64,000 nt of DNA from JAVMKJ01 sp031732855. GTDB taxonomy: Bacteria; Pseudomonadota; Gammaproteobacteria; Competibacterales; Competibacteraceae. This document shows, piece after piece, positions 16,144 through 25,110 of this stretch. Positions within the stretch are counted from its first letter, which is position 1. The number at the start of each line of letters is the position of its first letter. Location: contig JAVMKJ010000112.1 in NCBI GenBank assembly GCA_031732855.1, forward strand, positions 32,785 to 96,784, in the 5' to 3' direction. The notes beneath the pieces are model-generated. The model searched no databases and had not been told where the DNA came from. It saw only the letters and a list, made by a program, of their open reading frames with translations. The position numbers and the translations under genes are program-made.

Positions 16144-16306
16144 ATGTGGCAGATCATCCACTTGTCCACCCATCGCCGGGAAGAGTTGCTGGACATCACC
16201 CCGCAGGTGAGGGCGGCGGTCGAGGCCAGCGGCATCCGCCAGGGGCTGGTCTCGGTCTATGCCCAGAGCGCGACGGCGGCCACCATGATTCAGGAACTCA
16301 CACCAG
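16144..16306 (+). pseudogene. yjbQ: 3'-truncated YjbQ/UPF0047 fragment
   Basis: Translation from the ATG at 16144 gives about 53 residues resembling the N-terminal third of YjbQ (UPF0047), a family linked to secondary thiamine-phosphate synthase activity: a beta-strand start MWQIIHLST, then GLVSVYAQSATAATMIQE. Full-length members are about 135-140 residues. Similarity ends abruptly at an AT-rich inverted repeat (16313-16372), after which the frame runs only a few codons. It is a broken remnant. Confidence 0.65.
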
Positions 16307-16312
16307 TCCTTT

Positions 16313-16372
16313 TAAGGTCCTTTATAACATATTGTATAATATAGCTATTTTAGCCGACTCTAAAGAACCTTA
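16313..16372. repeat. AT-rich inverted repeat at the yjbQ breakpoint
   Basis: TAAGGTCCTTTA (16313-16324) and TAAAGAACCTTA (16361-16372) are inverted copies with one mismatch around a 36-bp AT-rich core. It lies exactly where yjbQ homology stops, so it may be a remnant of the inserted DNA or a terminator-like hairpin. Confidence 0.45.
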
Positions 16373-16425
16373 CGCTCAGGGAACGCGACCTTCGAGACAA
16401 GGCCGAAGCACAGTCGGGCCGAGCA

Positions 16426-16658
16426 TTATTTGCCGCAGGCAAGGCTCCGATAGAGCGCCTCGGTCGCGACGGCGGGGGGATGCCCAGCACGGCGAACTGC
16501 CGGCGGCAGCGGCGATAAGGCTCCATCGCCTCGGCCCGTCTACCCTGAGCCGACAGGCAGAGCACAAGCCGACGGTACATCTCCTCGGCCAGCAGTTCGA
16601 CATCCACAGCCTGCTCGTACAGCGCCTGCGCTTCGGCAAAGCGATCAGCCCGATCCAT
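16426..16658 (-). pseudogene. Remnant of a BTAD regulator C-terminus
   Basis: On the minus strand about 77 codons encode the TPR tail of a bacterial transcriptional activator domain: RFAEAQALYEQAV, then LAEEMYRRLVLCLSAQGRR, and YRRCRRQFAVLGIPP. A frameshift in a C-run then hides the natural end (ALYRSLACGK, stop at 16426-16428). It resembles the tail of the broken regulator at 17398-17580 in the same orientation. The two tails flank the hicAB module. Confidence 0.65.
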
Positions 16659-16743
16659 CGTTTGGATCCCGGGGTGCACGCGCGTCGATCAATCCTGTCG
16701 ATCTCCGCGACAATACCTTGGTCGACGACTGGCAGACCATAAA

Positions 16744-16767
16744 ATGGTGTGTAAAATTACACACCAT
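16744..16767. promoter_or_regulatory. Palindromic operator overlapping the hicA start
   Basis: ATGGTGTGTAA and TTACACACCAT are perfect 11-bp inverted arms around two bases, and the right arm contains the first two bases of the hicA ATG. HicB-type antitoxins with ribbon-helix-helix tails bind such sites, so autorepression is likely. This is inference from position and symmetry. Confidence 0.6.
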
Positions 16768-16954
16768 GAACAGCGCTGCGATCGTCAAACGGCTGGAGCA
16801 TGAGGGGTGGGTGCGCGTCGGCGGCAAAGGCGGCCACGCCAAGTTCAAACACCCCGGCAAGCCGGGTCATGTGGTCGTGCCGCATCCGCGCAAGGACATC
16901 GCGCCCGGTACCTTGCGCAACATCTACCGACAGGCGGGTTGGGAGTGGGATTGA
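16766..16954 (+). CDS. hicA: HicA family mRNA interferase toxin
   Basis: This is a 62-residue protein with the complete HicA fold: an N-terminal helix (AAIVKRLEHEGW), a beta strand, the active-site histidine in GGHAKFKHP, then VVVPHPRKDIAPGTLRNIYRQAG. HicA toxins bind double-stranded-RNA-like folds and cleave mRNA, stopping translation. The ATG is the one inside the palindrome at 16744-16767. The antitoxin gene follows one base after the stop codon. Length is normal and the gene looks intact. Confidence 0.92.
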   Translation: MNSAAIVKRLEHEGWVRVGGKGGHAKFKHPGKPGHVVVPHPRKDIAPGTLRNIYRQAGWEWD

Positions 16955-16955
16955 G

Positions 16956-17345
16956 ATGCTTTATCCGGTGTATGTTCATCTCGGCGACGACAACCACGCC
17001 CACGGCGTGACGTTCCCGGATTTCCCCGGCTGTTTCTCGGCGGCCGACGATTGGGCCGACCTGCCTCGCCTGATCCAGGAGGCCGTCGAGGTTTATTTCG
17101 AGGGCGAGACGGGCGATGTTCCGCCGCCCACCCCGCTGGAAGTGCTGGCGCGCGATCTGGCCTATACCGGGGGAACGTGGCTGTTGGCCGATATCGATCT
17201 TGAGCGGATCAATCCACGTCGCGTCCGGTTGAACGTGTCGTTGCCGGCGTCGTTGGTGGCTCGCATCGACCGCTATGCCGCCACCCATCACCTGTCCCGA
17301 AGCGGCTTTTTGGCCCAGGCTGCCGAGCAGCGCTTGCGGGAGTAG
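16956..17345 (+). CDS. hicB: HicB family antitoxin
   Basis: This is a 129-residue antitoxin. The N-terminal partial RNase-H-like HicB domain shows YPVYVHLGDDN and GVTFPDFPGCFSAADDW. The C-terminal part (residues 90-129) has the ribbon-helix-helix pattern RVRLNVSLPASLVARIDRYAATHHLSRSGFL, expected to bind the upstream palindrome. It neutralises HicA by direct binding. The gene starts one base after hicA, in the toxin-first order usual for hicAB. Confidence 0.92.
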   Translation: MLYPVYVHLGDDNHAHGVTFPDFPGCFSAADDWADLPRLIQEAVEVYFEGETGDVPPPTPLEVLARDLAYTGGTWLLADIDLERINPRRVRLNVSLPASLVARIDRYAATHHLSRSGFLAQAAEQRLRE

Positions 17346-17397
17346 CATCCGTTCAACATGACAGGCTCGACTGCGGGAACGGTGAGAGTCGCGTTCT

Positions 17398-19664
17398 CTA
17401 TTGGTTGCTGTCAGCGAGACTGCGATAGATCGAATCGGTCGCGGCGGCGGGGGGAATGCCCAGCAAGATGGACAAGTGCCGGCGGCAGCCGCGGTAAGCC
17501 TCCATCGCTTCGGCGCGGTGACCCTGAGCGGACAGGCAAACCATGAGCCGGCGGTACAACTCCTCCAGCGCTCAGGCATCGACCCAGCAGCGACCGGCGT
17601 CCAGGGTCAGCTTGCCGTCGTGCACGCGCAGCGTCTCCGCGCCGCCGAGCAGCTCGCGCAGCCGGCGCACCGTGATCTGCAAAGTCTTTTGCGCGCCAAG
17701 GCCCACAGCGTCCGGCCACAGCGCTTCGATCAGCGCCTCGCCGTGAACCGCCCGCCCGCCCAGGGCGACCAGCGCCTCGAGCAATTCCAGCGGGCGATGT
17801 TGTGGTTTGCCGGTGGCTTTGAGCGGCTTACCGTCCAGCACCAGGGCGAAACGGCCGAGGATGTAGACCCGCACCGGCCACGGCCACCGCTCGACAACCG
17901 AGGCATGCAATTGAGAAAACCGCCCCGGCGTCCGGTGGCAAACGCTTCGCCGAGCATCGTCAAGCTTCGGTCGCGCCGTCCGTGTTGGCGCATGACGTCC
18001 GCCACGAACAGTAAGGCATTGAAACACAACATGCTGGTGCTGGGGGTTTTCACCCAAGACAGCGCTTCTTGGGCCACTGCCACCGTATGGGCGGTTTGGC
18101 CGCATTCCGCCAGCGCGTGGAAGTAGGCGCCGAGGGAGGAAATGCTCGGACCCGCATGGGGCCGTTCCCGGATGATCTCGGCGGCTTTCCGGGCATGCTC
18201 CAGCGCCCGTGCGCGGGCGCTCTTGCAGCAGCGTGCGCCAGGACCGGAGGAAGTGATAGAGGGCGACATCGTTGGGTCGGGCGCGGTCGATTTCGATGGC
18301 CAGCTCATCCAACCGCTCCGAGGCGACCGCGAGATCGCCGCTGGCGAGGAACGCCCATATTTCCAGCAGGCTTGACACCCCCACCAGATAGTGGAGACCA
18401 GCGGTCGTCGCCAAACTGCGCGCGTCCACCAGATCCTGCAGGCAGCATCCAAAATTCGCCAGACACGAGAGGTACAGGGCGTGAGACCAGTTCCAGCCCA
18501 CCCATTGCAGCGGGGTGATGTCGGCGGAACGGGTCAGCGGCGCGAATTCGAGGGCGGCAGCGTGCATGCGCTCGACGTCTTCCATAATCGTCAGATAAAG
18601 CAGCAACCAATTGGCGGCCATCAGCCTTTCGCCCGCCGGAAGCTCCAAACGGCACAGTTGCCACATCCGTTCGGCGCAGGCCGGCGCCAGCGGATGGCGC
18701 GGCTTGAGATAGGCGAGAGCGAGCAACAACGGCCTTGGCCGAACAGGCCGGGGGCGTGCGCGAGAACCAGCCCGACAGCCGCGTCCCAGTCCGCGCATTA
18801 GGCCGTGCGGAGCCAGAGGTGCCGGATGTCGTCGGTCGCGCTCGCGAAAATGACGGTGGCGAAATAGTCGAACAGCGCCTGCGGCGATGCCTGCTCCGAA
18901 GTAGCGGATGGGACGCCGGTTTTTCGGGCGTGCTCCAGCAACAGGGTAAGTCCTGCGGTCCAACCTCGCAAGCGCTCGCGCAGGGCGTGGACGGCTTTCT
19001 CCGGCAGGGGCGCGCGAAGCGCCACGATCATTCGGGTTTCTTCCGGAGTGAGCCGCAAGTCTTGCACGTCCAACACGGTCAGGAATTTGCTGCGATCAGG
19101 AGATGGACCCCTTCCGGGATTTGCGCCGCGGCCTCGCCCCAAACGGCCCGAAACGGCGTGCTTGCCGGCGCTTCGTGGAAATTGTCCAGCACCAGCACCG
19201 CCGGTCGCGGCAACCGGGCGAACAGCTCGCGGAAGAAATGGCGCGCGAAACCGGGCAGGTCAGGCAAATATTCCGAGGTGAATAGCGTCAGGCGCGCTTG
19301 GCGAGGGGAAGGGAGCACCTGGCGCAGGTGGAAAAACAGCGTGGCCGGATCGCCGTCGCCCGCGTCGACCTGATATCAGATGCTTGGCGGCTTGCGAGCG
19401 GGAGATAGCTCGCGACCAGCGTGGTTTTCCCGGCGCCGGGCGGTCCGGAGATCCAGTCCAGAGGGTATTGGCATCGCTCGTCGAGCAACGAGAACAGGTG
19501 TTCGCGCTCGGCAACGTCGTGGAGGCGAGGCGGCGCCAGCTTGGCCGGCGTCGGCGCGGAAACGCGACGAACGCCCGCGGCGCGGTCCTGATGGGTCGCC
19601 CCGGTCGCCCCGACCGAGCTTTCGCGGCATCCTCCTGTTCCTCCACCGACGTTACGTGAGGCAT
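17398..19664 (-). pseudogene. BTAD/MalT-like ATPase transcriptional regulator, multiply frameshifted
   Basis: Reading from 19664 leftward, homology jumps between frames. It passes through an N-terminal leader (MPHVTSVEEQED), a P-loop ATPase segment (WISGPPGAGKTTLVASYL), LVLDNFHEA, a helical repeat region, an OmpR-like winged helix (VYILGRFALVLDGKPL...LRELLGG), and a short BTAD tail (LSAQGHRAEAM) ending at 17398. At least five frameshifts and two in-frame TGA codons, near 19375 (before YQVDAGDGD) and near 17574 (after WVDA), interrupt it. The first TPRs of the BTAD domain are missing, so there is also an internal deletion. Intact relatives sense a ligand and activate transcription. Confidence 0.85.
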
Positions 19665-19994
19665 TGGTGTATGCTGAATTTTCTTGCCATCGTCGCGACC
19701 GTATGGTTCGGTCGAACCGGCATGACTTCGTCTTCCCGGAATTCCCATACAAGTATCCGCCGTGCCGCTGGCTGCTTCTTTTGATTGCAGTCGCCTGCAA
19801 GTTTTGCTGCTTTTCAACGATAAGCTCGGTACCGTCGTGAGAAACGGAAGGAGGAGTAAGGGACAGCCTGCGGGCGGTCCGTTTTTCGCGATAATCGTTT
19901 ACAATCCCCGCCGCAACCGTCGGCCCATCGGGCATGACGGTTGCGGCAACCTGTTTATTGAAAAGCAAATTTCCGCCGGATGGCGAGGCATGGC
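19665..19994. other. Intergenic interval without a convincing gene
   Basis: This is a 330-bp gap between the regulator pseudogene and the thioesterase. The only signal noted is TACAAT at 19900-19905, a possible -10 box for the thioesterase operon without a clear -35 partner. No gene, terminator or repeat could be supported. Confidence 0.4.
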
Positions 19995-20432
19995 ATGGCG
20001 CGAATCAAACTGGACTTGCCGGAGCATTTTCCGTTCACCACCGAACTGCGGGTGCGGATCACCGATGTCAACTACGGTGGCCACATGGGCAACGACTCCC
20101 TGCTCGGCCTGTTGCACGAAGCGCGGGTTCGGTTTCTGGCGCGCTACGGGCTCAGCGAGCTGAATATCCATGGCCTCGGCATCATCATGGCCGACAGCGT
20201 CATCGTCTACAAATCCGAAGCCTTCCCCGGCGAAATGCTGGAAATCGCGGTGACGGCGACCGACTTCAACCAGTACGGTTGCGATTTCGTCTACCGGGTG
20301 ACCGAGAAGGACAGCGGCCGCGAGGTGGCGCGGGCCAAGACCGGCATCGTGTTCTTCGACTACCAGAACCGTGCCGTGCGGAGGGTGCCGCCCGCCTTCC
20401 TCGACCTGTTCCCGCAACATGCCCCTGCCTAA
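19995..20432 (+). CDS. Hotdog-fold acyl-CoA thioesterase
   Basis: This is a 145-residue protein of the 4HBT/YbgC-FadM type. The conserved entry strand VRITDVNYGGHMGNDSLL carries the catalytic-loop acidic residue and the helix that follows, then LHEARVRFL. Hydrolysis of an acyl-CoA is likely, with unknown chain length. I chose the ATG at 19995 because GCGAGGC lies just before it. It overlaps the downstream GTPase gene by 14 nt, so the four genes from here to 23556 form one tightly coupled operon. Confidence 0.8.
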   Translation: MARIKLDLPEHFPFTTELRVRITDVNYGGHMGNDSLLGLLHEARVRFLARYGLSELNIHGLGIIMADSVIVYKSEAFPGEMLEIAVTATDFNQYGCDFVYRVTEKDSGREVARAKTGIVFFDYQNRAVRRVPPAFLDLFPQHAPA

Positions 20433-21957
20433 ATCGCCGCTGTCGCCGGCCGCACGGGCGTGGCTGCCGGTTCGCCTGCTGCTGGCTGTGGGCGCCAGCG
20501 TCGGCGTCGGGGTGCTGCTGGTGCTGGTGCTGTACATCACCGATCTCGGCCTGTCGGTATGGGATCGTTTGCAGCGGGCGCCGACCGCGTTCTGGGTGAT
20601 CTATCTGCTGATTCTGGGCGCGCTGAGCGCCGGGGGAGCCTACGGAGTCTGGCGAGTCTTGCAGTGGGGCCGGCCCGCCGCCAAGTCCCGCGCTGCCGCG
20701 CCGGCCAAGCCGCCGGACGAGGCGACCCTGCGCGAGCGGCTGGAGCGCAGCGCGGCCGAAGGCGTGGCGGTCGGCGAAATCCGCCAGGAATTGGAGGAAT
20801 TGCAACGGCGGCGGGCGGCGGGCGAGATCGTGGTGGCGATGTTCGGCGAGATCAGCGCCGGCAAGTCCTCGCTGATTCGCGCGCTGATGCCGGATGCCGA
20901 CATCGCGGTGGACGTGCGGGGCGGCACCACCCGCCAGGTGACGTATTACACCTGGACCAGTTCGGCCGGCGACCGGCTGATCCTGGCCGATCTGCCCGGC
21001 TTGAACGAGGCTGACGGACCGCTCGATCGGACCGCCCGCGACGAAGCCTTGCGCGCTCATGTGGTCGTCTACGTCTGCGAGGGCGATCTGACCCGCGATC
21101 AGTTCCAGGCGCTGCGAACGTTGGCCGATCTCGGCAGTCCGCTGATCGTGGCCCTCAACAAGATCGATCGTTTTACCGAACGGGAACTGGATCTGGTGCG
21201 GGAGCGGTTGGTCGAACGGGTCGGCGAACAACTGGAGATCGCGCCGGTACAGTGTGGCGGTCTGGAGGAAGTCACTCGCATCTACCACGACGGCCGCGAG
21301 GAGACCACCCTGCGCGAACGTCAGCCGCGGGTCGAGGACCTGCGCCGGGCCTTGCAGCGTTATCTCGACACCGACCCCCAGGTGCTCGACGCGTTGCGCG
21401 ATACGGCGGTATTCGTGCTGGCTCAACAAAAGCTGGACGCGGCGGTCTCCCAGCATCGCCGCGCCAAGGCCGACGCCATCGTTCAGGGTTATTCGCGCAA
21501 GGCGGTGTTCGGCGCGCTGGCGGCGGTCGGGCCGGGCACCGACGTGCTGATTCAGGGCTATCTGGGCCTCAACCTGCTCAAGGAACTGTGCGCGCTGTAC
21601 GAAGTGCCGGTGCGCGAGGTGGACATGCAGCGGTTTCTGGATCTGGCCGGCAACCAGATCAAGCGCAGCCTCAACCTGCTGCTGGCCCTGGTCGGCAACA
21701 TCTTCAAGGCCTTTCCCGGCATGGGCACGGTGGTGGGCGGGATGATGCACGCCGTGGTCTATGGCCTGATATTCGAGAGTCTGGGGAAAGCGGTGGTCCG
21801 CTCTCTGGAAAGTCGCGGCGACCTGGTGAGCGGACCCGCCCTGCGGATGTTCGAGGACAACCTGAGTGAAGATTTGGAAGCACGTGCGAAACGCTTGGCC
21901 CAACTGGTTTGGACGCGACAGCGAAATGATGCAAGCGCCGGAACCGCGACCGGTTAG
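20419..21957 (+). CDS. Membrane-anchored dynamin-like GTPase (paralogue 1)
   Basis: This is a 512-residue protein. Two N-terminal membrane helices (about residues 15-40 and 55-75) are followed by a coiled region and a GTPase domain with G1 GEISAGKSS, the G2 region GGTTRQV, G3 DLPGLNE and G4 NKID. A C-terminal helical, partly hydrophobic domain resembles DUF697 (AVFGALAAVGPGTDVL and LNLLLALVGNIFKAFPG). Such proteins may remodel or tether membranes, but their roles are not established. The start overlaps the thioesterase gene and the 3' end overlaps the next GTPase gene. Confidence 0.8.
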   Translation: MPLPKSPLSPAARAWLPVRLLLAVGASVGVGVLLVLVLYITDLGLSVWDRLQRAPTAFWVIYLLILGALSAGGAYGVWRVLQWGRPAAKSRAAAPAKPPDEATLRERLERSAAEGVAVGEIRQELEELQRRRAAGEIVVAMFGEISAGKSSLIRALMPDADIAVDVRGGTTRQVTYYTWTSSAGDRLILADLPGLNEADGPLDRTARDEALRAHVVVYVCEGDLTRDQFQALRTLADLGSPLIVALNKIDRFTERELDLVRERLVERVGEQLEIAPVQCGGLEEVTRIYHDGREETTLRERQPRVEDLRRALQRYLDTDPQVLDALRDTAVFVLAQQKLDAAVSQHRRAKADAIVQGYSRKAVFGALAAVGPGTDVLIQGYLGLNLLKELCALYEVPVREVDMQRFLDLAGNQIKRSLNLLLALVGNIFKAFPGMGTVVGGMMHAVVYGLIFESLGKAVVRSLESRGDLVSGPALRMFEDNLSEDLEARAKRLAQLVWTRQRNDASAGTATG

Positions 21958-23236
21958 CGGCGATGCGCACCTGGAACTGGCGCGCGAGAGCCTCCGCGAA
22001 TTGCTGGACGACAGGCGGGTGCCGCCACCGGTGCGAGCGGCGCTGGCCGAGGAGTACCGGCAGCTGCAACTGCTGCTGGAAAAGATCGAACGCGGCCATC
22101 TCCACATCGCCGTCTTCGGGCGGGTCAGCGTCGGCAAGTCGGCGCTGTTGAACGCGCTGCTGGGCGAGGCGAAATTCTCCACCAGTCCCCTGCACGGCGA
22201 AACCACCCGCGCCGAGCACGCCCGCTGGCAGGAGTACGACGCCGGCGGAGTGTTCCTGATCGACACGCCCGGCATCAACGAGGTGGCCGGCGAAGTCCGC
22301 GAACAGCTTGCCCACGACGTGGCCAGCCGTAGCGATCTGGTCATGTTCGTGGTGGATGGCGATATTACCGACACCGAACTGAAGGCGTTGCGGCAGGTGA
22401 AGGGCGCGGCGCAGCGGCTGGTGCTGGTGCTGAACAAGATCGACCGCTACACCCGGGCCGATGGCGAACTGCTGCTGGCGACGCTGCGCCAGCGCACCGT
22501 GGGCCTGATCCAGCCGCGGGATATCGTCACCGCCGCCGCCCAGCCGGCCGAGCGCATCGTCATCCTGGTGGACGCCGAGGGCAACGAAACCGAAACCCGC
22601 CGCCGCCCGCGGCCGGACGTCAACGCGTTGCGCGAGCGGATCTGGGACATCCTCAAGTCCGAGGGCAAGACCATGGCCGCGCTCAACGCCGGGCTGTTCG
22701 CGGGCCGCTTCTCCGACCGCCTGACCCGCGAGATCATCACCATCCGCCGCGATCTGGCCGAGAAGGTGGTGCGCAACTACTGTCTGGGCAAGGGCGTGGC
22801 GGTGGCGCTGAACCCGATCCCGCTCGCCGACCTGCTGGCGGCGGTCGCCACCGACGCGGCGATGATCATCCATCTGAGCCGGGTGTACGGCTTGCCGATC
22901 GGACGCAACGAGGCCGGTTCTCTGCTTAAAACCATTTCCATCCAACTGGCGTTCCTGATGGGGACGGTGTGGGCGATGAATCTGGCGGCGACGGCGCTCA
23001 AGGGCATCAGCCTGGGGCTGTCGACGGTGGTGACCGCCGGGGCGCAGGGCGCGGTGGCCTGGTACGGGACCTACGTGGTGGGGAAGGCCGCCGAGCAGTA
23101 TTTCGCCCAGGGCAAATCCTGGGGCGAGGGCGGACCGAAGCGGGTGGTGCAGGACATTCTCGACAGCCTCGACCGGGAATCGCTGCTGGCCCAGGCCCGC
23201 GATGACATCCTGTCCCGACTGAAACCGCTGTTATGA
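21866..23236 (+). CDS. Dynamin-like GTPase with hydrophobic C-terminus (paralogue 2)
   Basis: This is a 456-residue protein with GTPase motifs GRVSVGKSALLN, GETTR, DTPGINE and NKIDRY. The C-terminal DUF697-like region contains two or three hydrophobic segments (residues 305-400). It is diverged from the upstream GTPase and lacks its N-terminal membrane helices. The GTG at 21866 overlaps the upstream gene by 92 nt; an ATG pair at 21926-21931 would shorten it by 20 residues and the overlap to 32 nt, and neither has a clear ribosome binding site. Its stop overlaps the next start (ATGA). Confidence 0.8.
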   Translation: MKIWKHVRNAWPNWFGRDSEMMQAPEPRPVSGDAHLELARESLRELLDDRRVPPPVRAALAEEYRQLQLLLEKIERGHLHIAVFGRVSVGKSALLNALLGEAKFSTSPLHGETTRAEHARWQEYDAGGVFLIDTPGINEVAGEVREQLAHDVASRSDLVMFVVDGDITDTELKALRQVKGAAQRLVLVLNKIDRYTRADGELLLATLRQRTVGLIQPRDIVTAAAQPAERIVILVDAEGNETETRRRPRPDVNALRERIWDILKSEGKTMAALNAGLFAGRFSDRLTREIITIRRDLAEKVVRNYCLGKGVAVALNPIPLADLLAAVATDAAMIIHLSRVYGLPIGRNEAGSLLKTISIQLAFLMGTVWAMNLAATALKGISLGLSTVVTAGAQGAVAWYGTYVVGKAAEQYFAQGKSWGEGGPKRVVQDILDSLDRESLLAQARDDILSRLKPLL

Positions 23237-23556
23237 GCTTTTCCTTTCTGATCGGCTTTCTGCTGGTGGTCGGCTTCGGCCTGCTGTTCTGGCGGGACAG
23301 CCTCGGCGCCCGCGAACAGGCCCGTGCCGCCAGTTCCCGCGCCTGCCAGCGGATGGGGGTACAACTGCTGGACGATACCGTGGCCCTGGAGCGGTTGTGG
23401 CCAAGGCGCGACCGCGACGGCCGGCTGAAGCTGGAGCGGCTGTACGTGTTCGAATTCACCGACACCGGGCAGCGCCGCCAGGTCGGCAGCGTGCTGCTGG
23501 TCGGCTGGCGGGTGGAAGTGCTGCAAATGGAAGGCGGCGATCTGCTGGTGCCTTAG
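23233..23556 (+). CDS. DUF3301 membrane-anchored protein
   Basis: This is a 107-residue protein with a single N-terminal membrane helix (residues 4-22) and a soluble part with QLLDDTVALERLWPRRD and the YVFEFTDTGQRRQVGSV strand-turn-strand typical of DUF3301. Function is unknown; family members are short inner-membrane-anchored proteins of gammaproteobacteria. The ATG overlaps the upstream GTPase stop (ATGA), so it is the coupled last gene of this operon. Confidence 0.85.
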   Translation: MSFSFLIGFLLVVGFGLLFWRDSLGAREQARAASSRACQRMGVQLLDDTVALERLWPRRDRDGRLKLERLYVFEFTDTGQRRQVGSVLLVGWRVEVLQMEGGDLLVP

Positions 23557-23626
23557 CCGAGGAGTCGCGACCGGTATCCACGCTTGCCCCCGCGCTCCCG
23601 TCGGAGCGAGCGGCCAGTAGCGTGAG

Positions 23627-24964
23627 TCATCCAGCCGTAAGTCCGAGCATCGCCCCATACGCTTGCAACAGCACCGCCGCCGCCGCCAGACATTTCAGGA
23701 CATAGGCCGCGTTCCAGCGCAAAAAGGCGTACCCGTCGATGCCGTAGCGTCCCTGCATCATCAGATGCAGACCGGACAGGGGATTGGCCGGCACGCCGAT
23801 GGCCCAGGTCATCAGCAGCGTGATGGCCAGCAGATTCGGGTCGGGATGCAGCGGCGCCAGCCAGACCCCGCAGGCCGCAATGCTGATGATCGGATGCACG
23901 CCGAGCGTGGCGATGCCGACCATCCCCAGCAGCAGCAAACCGGCCTGCGGCGGGCCGAAGCGGTCGAAGGGCAGCCAGTCGCCCAGTTGTCCCGTCACGC
24001 TGGTCAAGCCCGCCGCCAGCACGCCCGCCGCCAGAAACAGCGCCAGTTCGTTGACCGTGCTGGCCAGGCCATGCCGGATATGGTCCCTAAGCTGCGGCCA
24101 CGCATCGCGCTTTTGCTGGGCTATCAGAATGCCGACGGCCAGCAGCGGCGCGCTCAGGGCGATGATCGCCAGGATCGACCAGCGCGGGATCAGCGCGTGG
24201 ATGGCCAGCACGATGACGACCAGCAGGCCTGGAATCCAGAGCGCGCGGAAATTCATGGGATAGCCGACGAACGGCGCGCCCAGGGTGGGATTTTCGGGGT
24301 CGATTTCGCGGGCGGTCAGCCCCAGCGACAGCGCGGCCATCGGCAGGCCGGCCAACACCACGATGCCCAACCGCGCGCCCGGCGCGTAGGTCAGGGCGGC
24401 GGCCATCGCCGAAAAGAACGGCGACCAGAACGCCGCCGCCGCAAAGCCTCGCGACAGGGCCAATGCCCGGCGTTTGCCCAGCCGGCCGTGGGTGGTCATG
24501 CGGTCGCCGAGAATCACCACGGTGGACAAGTTGATCACCGCTCCGAACAGATGCACGCCGATCAGGGTGCGCCATAACGCTTTCCGTCCACGCGGCGGCG
24601 GCGCGTCGCGATTCGCGGCTTCGGGCCGGGTGACCAGCCGCAGGAACGACACCGCCGCCAGCAGACCGACCAGCCCCTGATTGCCGGCCAGCACCTGGGC
24701 GAAGCTGGGCGGGGTACCGTGCAGCGTGCCCCAGACGATGCCGGCGCCGCCGAGTCCGAGCAGCCAGGCGCTCTGGATTCGTTGCCGCCGGCCCAGCCGG
24801 TGGCTCAGCAACAGGGCAGCGGCCCAGCCCAGCACCCCGGCCGGGAGCAGTGAAATACCTGGCGCCACCGAGGCGGCGATCATCAGGGTCAACAGAACGC
24901 CAGCCAGGGCGTCGCGGCGGGTCGGGGACGGTACGAATCGCAACGGAGAGCGGTCGGAGTTCAC
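23627..24964 (-). CDS. Polytopic permease, SLC13/ion-transporter-like
   Basis: This is a 445-residue, very hydrophobic protein with about 11-12 membrane helices. Two related-looking helix blocks meet in VINLSTVVILGDRMT near residue 150 and VPANPLSGLHLMMQG near residue 405, which resemble the paired re-entrant hairpins of ion transporter superfamily carriers (DctM/CitMHS/SLC13). Substrate cannot be inferred. It is convergent with the DUF3301 gene and divergent from slyB, and appears to be a single-gene unit. Confidence 0.55.
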   Translation of the reverse strand: MNSDRSPLRFVPSPTRRDALAGVLLTLMIAASVAPGISLLPAGVLGWAAALLLSHRLGRRQRIQSAWLLGLGGAGIVWGTLHGTPPSFAQVLAGNQGLVGLLAAVSFLRLVTRPEAANRDAPPPRGRKALWRTLIGVHLFGAVINLSTVVILGDRMTTHGRLGKRRALALSRGFAAAAFWSPFFSAMAAALTYAPGARLGIVVLAGLPMAALSLGLTAREIDPENPTLGAPFVGYPMNFRALWIPGLLVVIVLAIHALIPRWSILAIIALSAPLLAVGILIAQQKRDAWPQLRDHIRHGLASTVNELALFLAAGVLAAGLTSVTGQLGDWLPFDRFGPPQAGLLLLGMVGIATLGVHPIISIAACGVWLAPLHPDPNLLAITLLMTWAIGVPANPLSGLHLMMQGRYGIDGYAFLRWNAAYVLKCLAAAAVLLQAYGAMLGLTAG

Positions 24965-25110
24965 GGGAGATCGGGAGAGAGGGATTGGCGCGGGATTTCG
25001 CCGCGAGGAGATGCCCGAACGGGCGAGGGGTTCCGCTCAAACCGGTCGGAGTCGATTATAATTCCCGGACGATTCATAACATAACATGCCGATTGGCGGT
25101 GAGGTGGACG

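Noticed and set aside
17572..19380. UGA read as tryptophan, because two TGA codons fall where Trp is expected in the BTAD regulator
   Set aside because: Many intact genes in the window end at TGA, and the same gene has several frameshifts and a deletion, so ordinary pseudogene decay explains it.
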